Positions 46,926 to 57,647 of a stretch of 64,000 nucleotides of DNA are shown here, one piece after another (positions within the stretch are counted from its first letter, which is position 1; the number at the start of each line of letters is the position of its first letter). The DNA is taken from the NCBI RefSeq assembly GCF_033954835.1, contig NZ_CP121471.1:1240001-1304000 (forward strand), written 5' to 3'. The position numbers and the translations under genes are program-made. Under the pieces are notes generated by a model that saw nothing but the letters and a program-made list of their open reading frames with translations, ran no database searches and was not told where the DNA came from. Source of the stretch: Thiorhodovibrio frisius. GTDB taxonomy: Bacteria; Pseudomonadota; Gammaproteobacteria; Chromatiales; Chromatiaceae.

Positions 46926-47309
46926 ATGACCGAATCAGAACCGGACTATCGGGCGGCGGCGCGTCGCTGCCACAAAGACGGCACGCTGCTGCTGGAGCAA
47001 GGGCGTCTTGCCAACGCCAGTCATCTTTTTGGGCTGGGTGCCGAGTGTGCGCTGAAGCTGTTGCTGGAGGGCCACCAAGGGGCGGATGTCAAGCTGTCGC
47101 ATCTGCCGGAGCTGCGCGACCATGCATTGAAGTGCTTGCGTCGTCGGCGGGATGGGGCTGTTCAGCAATTGCTGAACAGCGATTCCTACATGCTTGGCTG
47201 GCGCATTGACAACCGCTACTGGCCGGACGCGGCGTTCTCCGAGGAGCGCTGTAAACTGCACCAAAGTCATTGCTTGCGCACGTTGGGCGCGGCCAGCCTC
47301 GGGAACTGA
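46926..47309 (+). CDS. HEPN-like small helical protein of the ATPase module
   Basis: 127 residues, all-helical in appearance. RAAARRCHKDGTLLLEQGRL, then NASHLFGLGAECALKLLLEG resemble the first helices of HEPN domains ('A..H...A.EC.LKALL'). A possible HEPN R-x(4-6)-H motif is RCKLHQSH (R-x6-H) near the C-terminus, preceded by WRIDNRYWPDAAFS. HEPN domains often are RNases in toxin–antitoxin and defence systems. The stop lies 2 bases before the next gene, so they are surely co-transcribed. The RNase motif is weak, so nuclease activity is a guess. Start chosen at ATG 46926. Confidence 0.55.
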   Translation: MTESEPDYRAAARRCHKDGTLLLEQGRLANASHLFGLGAECALKLLLEGHQGADVKLSHLPELRDHALKCLRRRRDGAVQQLLNSDSYMLGWRIDNRYWPDAAFSEERCKLHQSHCLRTLGAASLGN

Positions 47310-47311
47310 TC

Positions 47312-48661
47312 ATGAGTCCATGCACCTTCGACGACGCCCTGCCCCGCGCCCTGGAGCAGATCCGAGGCACCTTTGCCGGCATCGACTTTGCCGATGTCCG
47401 TTTCATCCGCGACATGAACGGGCGGGTGCATCTGGTACTGCCGGACTCCGCAGACCAAGCCGAGGTGGTCGCCGCGCGTCCGCATCTCGCGGATGCGCTG
47501 GGAGCCTACAGCCCCGGCTCGGAGACCGGTTTGGTGCGCCTCTCCGATACCCTCTTCGGTGGGGCGCTGATGGACGAGCCCTTCCTGGTACAGGACATCA
47601 ATGGCACGCTGATCCGTCTGATCGAGCGCCGCGTGGTCGGACAAGACTGGGCGCTGGCACCGGGTACCGAGGCGGGTGCATCGGTCGTACATCCGCCGCG
47701 GGTTTCCTTCTTCAGTCTCAAGGGTGGCGTTGGGCGCAGCACGGCCTTATTCCTTTGGGGCCGCGAGCTGGCGGCACAGGGAAAACGGGTGCTGTTGCTG
47801 GACCTGGACCTGGAGGCGCCTGGGCTGGGCGCACAACTGCTGCCGGACGACGCCCGACCGGAGTTCGGCGTTGTCGATTGGCTGGCGGAGGATCTGGTTG
47901 GTAGCCCGATGGCGGAGGCAATGCTCGTGGAGCGCATGCTGGTGGCCAGATCACCACTGGCCGATCCGGGCTATCTTTACGTGGCACCGGCCACGGGCAA
48001 GCGCACTGCGCAGCATCCGGCCGGCTTCATCGCCAAGCTCGCACGCGCCTACCTGGACAATGACCGCGGCGGTGGCGAGGATTTCGCGGTGAGGGTGAGG
48101 CGGCTGCTGGAGACGCTGGAGCGGGCCTTGGAGCCGGACCTGGTGCTCATCGACAGCCGTGCCGGTCTGCACGAGACGGCGGCGGCCGCCATCCTGCACT
48201 TGGACGCGGACGTGCTGCTGTTCGCCACCGACCAGCCCACGGTTTGGGAAGGGTATCGCTATCTCTTGGCGCAACTGGCGCAGATGGCGCATATCCATCC
48301 GGCGGGCGACGACGATTGGCGCCTGCGGCTAAAGATGGTCTACGCGCGTGCTTCGGAGAAACAGGGGGCGCTGGAGGGTTTCCGCTCGCGCGCCTATCAG
48401 CTCTGGCTCGATTGCCTGTACGACGAGCAGCCGGCCGGAGGCGCCGAGGACGCCTTCAGCTTTGCCGAGACGGATGATGCGGCGCCGCATTACCCGTTGC
48501 AGATCCTGAATGACCCGCGCTTCGAGCAGTTCAATCCACTGGAACACCTGAGCACCGTGGGCGCCGCCGCCATCGCATCAAGCTTCGGGCCGTTCATGGC
48601 AGCGCTGGATGAGCGCGTTCTCGGTAACGAGGATCTCGAGGCCGTCGACCATGCCGATTAA
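47312..48661 (+). CDS. ParA/MinD-like ATPase with KGGVGR P-loop
   Basis: 449 residues. An N-terminal part of about 120 residues (no clear family) leads to a deviant Walker A, SFFSLKGGVGRSTALFLWG (about 134–152). It keeps the signature Lys of ParA (KGGxG) but has Arg where the P-loop Lys should be (KGGVGKT). Further blocks are VLLLDLDLEAPGLGAQLL (Walker A' Asp) and DLVLIDSRAGLHETAAAAILHLDADVLLFAT (Walker B Asp). So fold and most residues are kept, but ATP hydrolysis may be altered. The gene starts 2 bases after the HEPN-like gene and overlaps the next by 11 bases. Confidence 0.75.
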   Translation: MSPCTFDDALPRALEQIRGTFAGIDFADVRFIRDMNGRVHLVLPDSADQAEVVAARPHLADALGAYSPGSETGLVRLSDTLFGGALMDEPFLVQDINGTLIRLIERRVVGQDWALAPGTEAGASVVHPPRVSFFSLKGGVGRSTALFLWGRELAAQGKRVLLLDLDLEAPGLGAQLLPDDARPEFGVVDWLAEDLVGSPMAEAMLVERMLVARSPLADPGYLYVAPATGKRTAQHPAGFIAKLARAYLDNDRGGGEDFAVRVRRLLETLERALEPDLVLIDSRAGLHETAAAAILHLDADVLLFATDQPTVWEGYRYLLAQLAQMAHIHPAGDDDWRLRLKMVYARASEKQGALEGFRSRAYQLWLDCLYDEQPAGGAEDAFSFAETDDAAPHYPLQILNDPRFEQFNPLEHLSTVGAAAIASSFGPFMAALDERVLGNEDLEAVDHAD

Positions 48662-50183
48662 GATCAAAGACGGAGCCTTCCCGACCGATCAGGTTCGGCG
48701 CTCCCTCGACGAGTTGCCGGATACCATGGATGCGAGCACCAACCCGCCCGACCCAAACGATCTATACGTGGTGCTCGGCCACGAGCGCGCGCTGGACCCA
48801 AACAGTACGCTCGTTGTCGGGGATCGCGGTAGCGGCAAGAGCTTCTGGAGCGCAGCCCTCAACAGCCCCGTGTCCCGGGCACTGATCCACGCCCAGTTAC
48901 CCCGACTGCAGCTGGATCGGGTGGAGACGAGCTGGGGCTTCTCGGTTTCTACACGCAATGCCGATCACCCCTCCCGGCGGGTGCTTCAGCGTTTGCACGG
49001 AAGCCACGCCGCCGAGGACATCTGGCGCGCGGTGGTGCTGCGCCAGCTCACAAGCCGTTACGACGAGGAACTGCCCGGCAAGGACTGGGCCGAGGTCGTG
49101 GCCTATGTCGCGGACAACCCCGAGCGCGAGGAGCGGCTGCTGAGCCGAATCGCTGGCCGACTTGCGGCGGACGGGAAGCGTCACCTAGTGATTTTCGATG
49201 CCCTGGACCGCACCGGCTCCGACTGGAAAGCCATCCGTGCGTTGGTGCGCGGACTGCTTCAGGTTTGCCTTGATCTGAAAGGACAAACGGGCATACAGGC
49301 GAAGGTCTTTCTCCGCCCGGACATGTGGGAGGATCGGTCCGTCTGGCAGTTTCCGGACTCGTCCAAGCTGCACCACGGCCGCGTCATCCTGGAATGGCGC
49401 CGGACTGATCTTTATGGACTCTTGTGGCATTGGCTGTGCAACCATGGTGATGGCGCCAAGATGTATCGCCATTGGCTTCAATCGAAGCATCACTTGTCCT
49501 TCACGGCAACGGAGGCGGATGGTGCGCAGGTCTACCCGATTCCGGCGAAGCTGCGCCAGGACGAAGACCTGCAACAGGCGGTGCTGCATGACATGGCGAC
49601 CCGCTACATGGGCGCCAACCGGCGGCGTGGACGCACCTATACATGGCTGCCGAATCACCTGGCGGATGCCAAGGGGCAGGTCAGCCCGCGCAGCTTTTTG
49701 ATCGCGGTGCGCGATGCACAGCGCGAGACCCAGGCCAGGGGACACGGGGAGGTGTTGCACTGGGAGGGCATCAAGCGCGGTGTGCAGAGCGCCTCATTGG
49801 TTCGCGTGCAGGAACTGCGAGAGGATTATCCGTGGATTCAGACGGTGTTGATGCCGCTAAACGGCCAGACTGTGCCCTGCCGGGACGAGGACATCATGCA
49901 GCGCTGGGAGAATGCGCAGACGGTGCAGGCGATTGAGCGCGATCGGACGGCGACGCTGTCCCCGGAGCCTTTCGGCAGCGCAGAGATTGATGACGAGCGC
50001 TTCTATCTGCCGCCGCATGCGCTGGCTGACAGGTCTTCCGATACTCCCGAAAAGGCGCTGATCCAGGAGTTGCAGCGTATCGGCGTGATTCGTCGTGTCG
50101 ACGACGACCGTGTCGATATCCCGGACCTGTTCCGGGTGGCGGCAGCCATTGGCCGCCGGGGCGGCGTTCGGCCAATTCGATAA
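48651..50183 (+). CDS. P-loop ATPase, third gene of the module
   Basis: 510 residues. Walker A is TLVVGDRGSGKSFWSAAL (about 46–63) and a Walker B-like strand is HLVIFDALDRTGSDWKAIRALV (about 181–202), with DxxDR as in KAP or STAND-like ATPases. The centre includes many Trp and His; the C-terminus (about 440–510) looks like a small winged-helix-like region (LIQELQRIGVIRRVDDDRVDIPDLFRVA), which in other ATPases can bind DNA or protein partners. No close family is recognised. The start overlaps the ParA-like stop by 11 bases, so translation is coupled. Confidence 0.7.
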   Translation: MPIKIKDGAFPTDQVRRSLDELPDTMDASTNPPDPNDLYVVLGHERALDPNSTLVVGDRGSGKSFWSAALNSPVSRALIHAQLPRLQLDRVETSWGFSVSTRNADHPSRRVLQRLHGSHAAEDIWRAVVLRQLTSRYDEELPGKDWAEVVAYVADNPEREERLLSRIAGRLAADGKRHLVIFDALDRTGSDWKAIRALVRGLLQVCLDLKGQTGIQAKVFLRPDMWEDRSVWQFPDSSKLHHGRVILEWRRTDLYGLLWHWLCNHGDGAKMYRHWLQSKHHLSFTATEADGAQVYPIPAKLRQDEDLQQAVLHDMATRYMGANRRRGRTYTWLPNHLADAKGQVSPRSFLIAVRDAQRETQARGHGEVLHWEGIKRGVQSASLVRVQELREDYPWIQTVLMPLNGQTVPCRDEDIMQRWENAQTVQAIERDRTATLSPEPFGSAEIDDERFYLPPHALADRSSDTPEKALIQELQRIGVIRRVDDDRVDIPDLFRVAAAIGRRGGVRPIR

Positions 50184-50266
50184 TCGATCTGATACGTCTT
50201 TGTCTCATGGATCGGGGTGGTCGGTCTTCATTGGGTGCAACAATCTGTGGTGGCTATTCAATGAGT

Positions 50267-51184
<918 letters not shown>

Positions 51185-51198
51185 GCTGGCTCTCAAAA

Positions 51199-54100
51199 TC
51201 ATTGCTCTTGCTCAAGCCTGATCCCTGCGCGGGTTGCCAGATGGCGCAGGTGCGTGGCGGCGGCATCGTGCTCAAATTGCTCAATTCGCGCTTGGAGTTC
51301 CTGTGCGGCGGCGGGATCGCCATGACGCTCGAAGTGACGGACGATCTCGGCCAGGGCGGCGTCTTCGATCAGCTCGCCTTGGGACAGGGCATCAAGTACG
51401 GTGCTGATGGTCGCGGCCAGATGATTGGCATCCGCGCTGTCCGGTGCATCGTCGCGTGCCGGTGGCTCTGGCAGCACCTCCAGTTGCTCGCGCACTTGGG
51501 TTAGCGCTTGGGCGAAGGCGCTGATGTCGGCCTCAAGCAGTTTGCCGTCGGCTCGCAGCGCGGTCTCCAGATGTTCGGCGCGTTCGGCGAGGTCGTAAGC
51601 GCCGACCATGGCGGCGAGTCCTTTCAGGGTATGGATCAGGCGCGCTGTGGTGGGGTCATTGGGGTGTGTCAGTGCCTCGGGAAGGGCGGACAGTTCTTGG
51701 TCAAGCTGTTCGCCAAAGCGTCTTAATGTGTGAAGGTATAACCTCTGGTTGCCTTCAAACCGCTCGAGCCCGCTGCTGGTGTCGATGGCGGTGAGTGTAG
51801 CGGGCAGCATGGCGCTGGCGGTGTCAGTCTTGACGACCTCGGCGGGCTCGGAAATCTTGGCAAAATCGGCGCTACTGTCCTGCGGGTGCAGCCATTTCTT
51901 GAGGGTGCTAATCAATGCATGGCTGTCGATGGGTTTGGCCAGATGGTCGTTCATGCCGGCGGCCTGGGCGCGCGCGCGATCCTCTTCCATCACCGCAGCA
52001 GAGAGTGCCACGATGGGCAGCTCGGGGAAATGCGGGCGAATGCGGCGGCTGGCCTCAAAGCCATCCATAACCGGCATTTGTAAGTCCATCAGAATCAAGT
52101 CGACCTTGTGTTGGCTAACCAGGTCCACTGCCTCGCGGCCGTTCTCCGCCAGAATGATGCGCACCTGGGTTTTTTCCATGATGGCACAGGCCACTTCCTG
52201 ATTCAGGGCGTTGTCCTCTACCAGCAGCACGGTCTGCTCGCTGAAACAGGGCAGGGCTCGGGCGGCGGGTATGTCCGCGCGGTCATCCGGCCCGCTCAGG
52301 GCTTGGCCAATGGTATCGAGCAGGGCGCGCGGCGTGATCGGTTTGCTGAGAAAGGCACGATAGAGCGTGGCATGGGGCGCAAGATCATCCTGATTGTAGG
52401 CGCTCACTATGAGCGCGGGAATGGCGTCCTGGCGCAGTTCGCCGCTGTCGCGCAGTGCCTGCAAGCGCTCCAGGGTTTGAATGCCGTCCAACTCGCCGGG
52501 CATTTTCCAGTCCATCAGGATGAAGGCGAAGGGGGCGTTGGCCTGCTCGGCACGCTGCACGGCCTGGATTGCCGACAGACCATTGTCAGCTTCTTCGACA
52601 TCTGCATCATGGGATTCCAGAATGCCGCGCAGCACGGTGCGCGCGGCTTCATGGTCGTCCACCACCAGCACGCGGGTACCTGGACAGATCAAGCCCGCAG
52701 CCGGATGGGTAGCATCCTCCGTCGTCACCGGCAAGGTTATGGTGAAGGAGAAGGTGCTGCCCTGTCCCGGGCGCGATTCCACTCGCAACTCGCCCCCCAT
52801 GCGCTCGATCAGGCGCTGGCTGATGACTAGTCCCAGCCCGGTGCCGCCGTATTTGCGCGTGGTGGAGCTGTCGGCTTGAGAGAAAGCTTTGAACAGTCGT
52901 TCCTGTTGCGCGGGTTCGATACCGATGCCGGTGTCGCGCACGGCAAACGTCAGTTGCATTTCGGCGTTGCTCAGCCCTTGCTCGCGGATGGATAGCGTCA
53001 CCTGTCCGCGCTCGGTGAACTTGATCGCATTGCTGAGCAGATTGGTGAGCACCTGCGCCAAGCGCAGGGCATCGCCTTCGAGGGTGCGCGGATGGTGAAT
53101 GTCCAGCTCAAAGATGAGTTCGATACCGCTGGCATCGGCGGCGGCGGCGAACAGGGTGCGCATCTGATCGAGCAGATCCTCCAGGCGGAAGCTTTGGGAT
53201 TCCAGCTCTAGCTTGCCGGCCTCGATTTTTGAATAATCCAGAATGTCGTTGATGATGCCCAGCAGCATGCGGGAGGAATTGCGAATTTTTCCCAGGTAAT
53301 CGCGCTGTTTGGAATCGAGCGGGGTGTGCAGGAGTAGATCACTCAGTCCGATGACGGCATTCATCGGGGTGCGGATCTCGTGGCTCATGTTGGCGAGAAA
53401 CTGGCTTTTGGAGCGGTTGGCGCGTTCGGCGGCTTCCTGCGCCTGTTTAATACCGGTTAGATCGTTATACACGGCAACGACTTCGCCCGAGGAGAGCTTG
53501 AAGATGGTGTTTTCGCGCCAGACAGCAAGATTGTCGTGCTGATAGCGCGAGACAGGAGTGTGTTCAGTTTGTCCGCTGCGTTCAACTCGGCGCAGGGCGT
53601 CGAGCAATCCCATGTCTTCGGCGGCTGGAAAACATTCCGTCAGGCGCCGGCCGATAATGTCCTCGCGGCGGGTGTGGTCCATGCGCTCGGCGGTGCTGTT
53701 GTAACCGGTGAAGATAAAGTCCTCGCCAGCCCCGACCGGCTGATAGATGGCAACGCCGCTGCCGGTTTTCTCGAAGATGCCCTCAAAGCGTTCCTTCTCA
53801 GCCTCCAGGGCTTGTTTGGCATGGATGGACTCGGTGACATCGAGATCGCTGCCCTGGTAACCACGTAAGGTGCCGTGCGCGTCGACAATAGGGAAGGCGT
53901 GAGTCGACATCCATAGGGTTTGTCCCTGCTGGTGAACCACGGCATTGATCAACCCCACAAAGGTCTCGCGACGCGCGAAACCCGCGAAGACTGCCGCCTT
54001 GAAGGCGTCGCGGTCGCTTTCCGGGTGGAGATCATAAAAGTGTTTGCGGCCAACCAGTTCCTCCGGCGCATAGCCCCACACAGTGGTGGCAACCGTGCTG

Positions 54101-55119
54101 ACATAGGTGTAGCGGCCCTGAGCGTCCACTTCCCAGGTCACGGTGCGGCTATGTGCTGCCAGTTGCTCTAGGCGCTGTTCGCGATCTTTGAGTTCCTGCT
54201 CGGTCTCCTTGAATGCAGAGATGTCGCGGAACACCACCAGCAGGCAGGGGCGCTCGGCTAACTGGAGCAGGGTGACGGTGACGCTGACATTGATCAGGCG
54301 ACCGTCTTTGCGTCGATGCTGGGTCTCGAAGTGGTCGAAACCCTGAGTCATGATTTTTTGGATGCGTTGGGCTGTTTGCTCGGCCGTCTCCAGCGCCTCG
54401 TAGTCGGAAATGCGCAGGCGGGCGAATTCCTCGGCGCTATAGCCCAGTTGCTGGTGTGCCTTGGCGTTGAATTCCAGGGTAGCGCCGTCGGCGAGATCGA
54501 TTAGCAGGGTGGCGTCGGGGTAGTGGTTGAACAGGGCGTGGAAGCGCTCTTCCTGGGCTTGCAGCGCCTGGTAGTTTGACTGCATTGCCCGGTTGAGCTG
54601 GTCAAACTCCTGCTGATGCTCTTTGAGCAGATTGAACCAGTGGTTGTAGAACAGGCTGACCAGATCGCGCACCGATGGGCTGTCATCGACTGTGAGCGGC
54701 TGCATGCCCGGAATTAGTTCGCCCAGGCTTTGGGTCTTGGCCAGCATGCTCGGGTCCAGGCTGGCGGCGAGATCGCTGTAGCTGACAATGCCGGTCAGGG
54801 CGCCGGATTCGCTCACCAGGCAGATGTGCTCGGCTGGTTTGCGAATGGCATTGAGCCCGTCAAGCACAGTCTGATCCGGGTTTAGCAGCGTCGGTTCGGG
54901 CAGGTCCAGCTCGGCTAGCGGTGTCGAGAGTGGCACATCTTGGTTCTGAAAACTCAGCAGATGGCTGGAGAGAATCAGCCGGTAGCCGGGATCAAGGGTG
55001 ACAACGACACTGCGGATATTGTGCTGTCCCATGGTCCGGGCCACCTCGGCGAGGTTGGCGGTGGCTGGCAGGGTGATGACAGTGGAGGTGGCGATGCTCT
55101 GTAGTTTGGGGAAAAACAT
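51199..55119 (-). CDS. CBS–PAS hybrid histidine kinase with two receivers and HPt
   Basis: 1306 residues. A CBS-domain pair opens the protein (about 1–150: [30 protein letters not shown], and [19 protein letters not shown]). Three PAS domains follow (…[14 protein letters not shown]; …[15 protein letters not shown]; …[14 protein letters not shown]). HisKA has [18 protein letters not shown], and HATPase [12 protein letters not shown]-like ([11 protein letters not shown]). Two receivers ([15 protein letters not shown] and [13 protein letters not shown]) and an HPt ([16 protein letters not shown]) finish the chain. CBS pairs bind adenine nucleotides, which would make kinase activity sensitive to energy state. 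Start at 55119 fits the CBS beginning; a GTG at 55200 has the ribosome site directly adjacent and is unlikely. Confidence 0.88.
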   Translation of the reverse strand: MFFPKLQSIATSTVITLPATANLAEVARTMGQHNIRSVVVTLDPGYRLILSSHLLSFQNQDVPLSTPLAELDLPEPTLLNPDQTVLDGLNAIRKPAEHICLVSESGALTGIVSYSDLAASLDPSMLAKTQSLGELIPGMQPLTVDDSPSVRDLVSLFYNHWFNLLKEHQQEFDQLNRAMQSNYQALQAQEERFHALFNHYPDATLLIDLADGATLEFNAKAHQQLGYSAEEFARLRISDYEALETAEQTAQRIQKIMTQGFDHFETQHRRKDGRLINVSVTVTLLQLAERPCLLVVFRDISAFKETEQELKDREQRLEQLAAHSRTVTWEVDAQGRYTYVSTVATTVWGYAPEELVGRKHFYDLHPESDRDAFKAAVFAGFARRETFVGLINAVVHQQGQTLWMSTHAFPIVDAHGTLRGYQGSDLDVTESIHAKQALEAEKERFEGIFEKTGSGVAIYQPVGAGEDFIFTGYNSTAERMDHTRREDIIGRRLTECFPAAEDMGLLDALRRVERSGQTEHTPVSRYQHDNLAVWRENTIFKLSSGEVVAVYNDLTGIKQAQEAAERANRSKSQFLANMSHEIRTPMNAVIGLSDLLLHTPLDSKQRDYLGKIRNSSRMLLGIINDILDYSKIEAGKLELESQSFRLEDLLDQMRTLFAAAADASGIELIFELDIHHPRTLEGDALRLAQVLTNLLSNAIKFTERGQVTLSIREQGLSNAEMQLTFAVRDTGIGIEPAQQERLFKAFSQADSSTTRKYGGTGLGLVISQRLIERMGGELRVESRPGQGSTFSFTITLPVTTEDATHPAAGLICPGTRVLVVDDHEAARTVLRGILESHDADVEEADNGLSAIQAVQRAEQANAPFAFILMDWKMPGELDGIQTLERLQALRDSGELRQDAIPALIVSAYNQDDLAPHATLYRAFLSKPITPRALLDTIGQALSGPDDRADIPAARALPCFSEQTVLLVEDNALNQEVACAIMEKTQVRIILAENGREAVDLVSQHKVDLILMDLQMPVMDGFEASRRIRPHFPELPIVALSAAVMEEDRARAQAAGMNDHLAKPIDSHALISTLKKWLHPQDSSADFAKISEPAEVVKTDTASAMLPATLTAIDTSSGLERFEGNQRLYLHTLRRFGEQLDQELSALPEALTHPNDPTTARLIHTLKGLAAMVGAYDLAERAEHLETALRADGKLLEADISAFAQALTQVREQLEVLPEPPARDDAPDSADANHLAATISTVLDALSQGELIEDAALAEIVRHFERHGDPAAAQELQARIEQFEHDAAATHLRHLATRAGIRLEQEQ

Positions 55120-55477
55120 CGGATGCCTGACATAAGGTTGCTTGGGGCGTTTCCGGGAGCATAACCCCAAGGGGCAGCTTGTAGAGGCGAATTTATTCAC
55201 CTTTGGGAAATGCCGTTATTCCAGCCTGGATGATGGCGCGGGCGATGGCGCAGCGCAATAATCCGGGTCTGGCATCCCGGCGTTGGACTTAACCCAAGTA
55301 TGATGGCGGCAAGTGTGTTAGTCGCGCAAATGCTGTCCCTCGAGCACGCCGCGCGTGCCGGGGAGGGCGATACTGCAGGGCGGGAGTCGCGATCGATTGG
55401 AAGTCGCGATTGGGAGTCTTACCGTCAATCCCACGGATTCATCATCCGGGGTGGCCGGGACCATGAGCGTTAGGGCA
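55120..55477. other. Gap between the lpd stop and the CBS kinase start
   Basis: 358 bases without a supported gene. It contains the third REP-like copy (55435–55473) and a small direct repeat AGTCGCGAT (55385 and 55401). The kinase promoter must lie near 55150–55300, but no clear boxes were found. Confidence 0.5.
55435..55473 (-). repeat. REP-like 3'-end element, lpd copy
   Basis: GGATTCATCATCCGGGGTGG, then CCGGGACCATGAGCGTTAG. It matches the purM copy at about 33 of 39 positions. On the minus strand it begins 5 bases after the lpd TAG. The stem is weaker here than in the other two. A shorter match (GGGGTGGCCGGGACTA) is at about 2135–2150. Confidence 0.65.
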
Positions 55478-56908
55478 CTATCGCCGTTTGGGCGGCAGCA
55501 GATCGGTAATGGACCCATGCGCCATTTCGGCGGCAAGGCCGATAGTCTCGTTCAGCGTCGGGTGCGGATGAACGCTCAGTCCAATGTCTTCCATATCCGC
55601 GCCCATCTCCAGCGCCAGCACAGCCTCGCCAATCAACTCTCCGGCATTGGGACCGACAATGCCGGCGCCCAAAATGCGCTTGGTTTCGGGGTCGAACAGC
55701 AGCTTGGTCAGCCCTTCGTCGCGATGAATGCCGAGCGCACGTCCGCTCGCTGCCCAGGGGAAGACGCCTTTTTCGTAGGGGATGTTTTGCGCTTTGGCAT
55801 CGGTCTCGGTCAGGCCCATCCAAGCGACCTCCGGATCAGTGTAGGCGACCGAGGGAATGGTCAGCGGATCAAACAGCGCTGGCTCGCCGGCGATCACCTC
55901 GGCGGCGACTTTGGCCTCGTGGGTGGCTTTGTGCGCCAGCATGGGCCCGCCGACCACATCGCCGATGGCGAAGATGTTGGGCACATTGGTGCGCATGTGA
56001 GCGTCAACTTTAATAAATCCGTGCTGATCGACCTTGACCCCGGCCTGTTCGGCGTCGATCTGAGCGCCATTGGGCAGGCGGCCGATGGCGACTAGGACGC
56101 GGTCGTATTCTGTCTCGCTGTTTTCCTTGCCTTCAAAACGCACCTTGATGCCGGTGCTGGTCGCGGTCATCTCGGACACTTTGGTGTCGAGCAGAATCCG
56201 CTTGTAGCGCTTTTTGATGACTTTCTCGAGGGCCCGCACCAGGTCGAGATCAGCTCCGGGCATCAGTTGTGGTTTCATCTCCACCACATCGATGGCGCTG
56301 CCGAGCGCGCTGTAAACGCTCGCCATTTCCAGTCCAATGATGCCGCCGCCAACAATTAGCAAACGCTCGGGGATATCCGGCAGTTCCAGCGCGTCGGTTG
56401 AATCCATCACGCGCGGGTCTTCATGCGGAAAACCGGGAATGCGAATGGGGCGCGAGCCGCAGGCGATAATGGCCTGGTCGAATTGCACCGCGACATGGCC
56501 CTCGCGGCTGTCGACGCCGATGCGGTTGGGCGCCTCGAAGCGGCCAGTGCCCTGAATGACCTGCACTCCGCGCTGCTTGGCCATGCCGGCAAGCCCGGTG
56601 GTGAGTTTCTTGACCACCTTGTTTTTGCCGGCGCGCATCTTGTCAAGATCAATCTCGGGTGGCGCGAAGGTCACGCCCATAGTGCCCATGGTCTTGGCTT
56701 CTTCGATGATCATGGCCGTATGCAGCAGCGCCTTGGAGGGGATGCAGCCAACATTCAGGCACACTCCGCCAAGGCTCGGGTAGCGCTCGATCAGCACCAC
56801 CCGCAGGCCGAGATCGGCAGCGCGAAAGGCGGCGGTGTAACCGCCAGGACCGCCGCCCAAGACGGCGACCTGGGCGCTGAGTTCAGAGACGGGCGCGGAG
56901 TCGCTCAT
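55478..56908 (-). CDS. lpd: Dihydrolipoamide dehydrogenase (E3)
   Basis: 476 residues. FAD motif VAVLGGGPGGYTAAFRAADLG, redox-active disulfide GGVCLNVGCIPSKALLH, the NAD motif LLIVGGGIIGLEMASVYSALG and the C-terminal HPHPTLNE with the catalytic His/Glu. It regenerates lipoate for pyruvate dehydrogenase. It follows aceF after a gap of about 740 bases that holds a toxin–antitoxin pair; in most relatives lpd is directly behind aceF. Confidence 0.97.
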   Translation of the reverse strand: MSDSAPVSELSAQVAVLGGGPGGYTAAFRAADLGLRVVLIERYPSLGGVCLNVGCIPSKALLHTAMIIEEAKTMGTMGVTFAPPEIDLDKMRAGKNKVVKKLTTGLAGMAKQRGVQVIQGTGRFEAPNRIGVDSREGHVAVQFDQAIIACGSRPIRIPGFPHEDPRVMDSTDALELPDIPERLLIVGGGIIGLEMASVYSALGSAIDVVEMKPQLMPGADLDLVRALEKVIKKRYKRILLDTKVSEMTATSTGIKVRFEGKENSETEYDRVLVAIGRLPNGAQIDAEQAGVKVDQHGFIKVDAHMRTNVPNIFAIGDVVGGPMLAHKATHEAKVAAEVIAGEPALFDPLTIPSVAYTDPEVAWMGLTETDAKAQNIPYEKGVFPWAASGRALGIHRDEGLTKLLFDPETKRILGAGIVGPNAGELIGEAVLALEMGADMEDIGLSVHPHPTLNETIGLAAEMAHGSITDLLPPKRR

Positions 56909-56959
56909 GGTTTCTGTTCTGGCTCCTGTTGATAGGATGGCTTTTTCATGTGTGGAATC

Positions 56960-57334
56960 TCAGGCACTTGCGGCAGGGCTGCTGATGATGGCAATCAGCG
57001 CTTTGCGGATGCTCTCAAGCGCGTTTGCGCTGATTAAACCGAGCGACCGTCGAAAAAGTGACCTGTTGGCGGTGAAGAGCTTGCCTGGCCTGACATAGCT
57101 GATTCGCCGGAGTGAGCCCTTTGCGAAGTGGTTGTCATCGATTTCCACTGCTTGTGGGTCAGCGTAGGGCTGACTTGTGATTTGGCAGCAGATCCAGTCT
57201 CCCCGCCCGGTTTCTGCGATGAGCAGTGCAGGGCGCAGCTTTGTTTCAGACAGATCTGAAAACGGAAAGGGCAGCAGCACGACTCCTCCGGGGCAAAGGC
57301 CAGAAGAGAGCGCTATTCCTGTAGATGTGCCCAA
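56960..57334 (-). CDS. MazF/PemK-family toxin
   Basis: About 124 residues. The family core is GGVVLLPFPFSDLSETKLRPALLIA, then WICCQITSQPY, and a C-terminal RPGKLFTANRSLFRRSLG. MazF-type toxins cleave mRNA. The predicted start is TTG 57334 with GAGG about 8 bases upstream; the first 13 residues then precede the usual start of the fold, so the true start could lie elsewhere. It overlaps the antitoxin gene by 22 bases. Located 51 bases from the lpd start, between aceF and lpd. Confidence 0.85.
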   Translation of the reverse strand: MGTSTGIALSSGLCPGGVVLLPFPFSDLSETKLRPALLIAETGRGDWICCQITSQPYADPQAVEIDDNHFAKGSLRRISYVRPGKLFTANRSLFRRSLGLISANALESIRKALIAIISSPAASA

Positions 57335-57540
57335 GCTTCGTCCTCTTCAGAACGGTTCCAGTCTTCACCTAAAGCAGATTCCGACATCAATGTGATATTC
57401 GGGGTTTTTTTGGTGTTGGGGAGGCCAAAATCCTCGTCCAGCACCGTCACCAAAGCGCGCCGACATCCGGTGGTCCTTACCGGCCTTAGCAGGCGAACCT
57501 GGCCTTGTTCGTCGATAGTGGCTTCGACAGTCGTTAACAT
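57313..57540 (-). CDS. Antitoxin partner of the MazF/PemK-like toxin
   Basis: 75 residues beginning MLTTVEATIDEQGQVRLLRP, a short strand pattern like AbrB/MazE-type antitoxins and the small 'VEATIDEQGxVRLLEPV' antitoxin family, followed by an acidic tail (EDWNRSEEDEAW) that would wrap the toxin. It precedes and overlaps the toxin gene, the normal order. Ribosome site is weak. Confidence 0.75.
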   Translation of the reverse strand: MLTTVEATIDEQGQVRLLRPVRTTGCRRALVTVLDEDFGLPNTKKTPNITLMSESALGEDWNRSEEDEAWAHLQE

Positions 57541-57647
57541 GGTCTTAAGGTTGTTCTGTTAGGTGAGGTCTTTGATCCGTTACTCGTTACTGAATAGTTC
57601 TGAGCAGGGGCCGAATCATTCAATGACCGACGACAGTCCCGTCAGTA

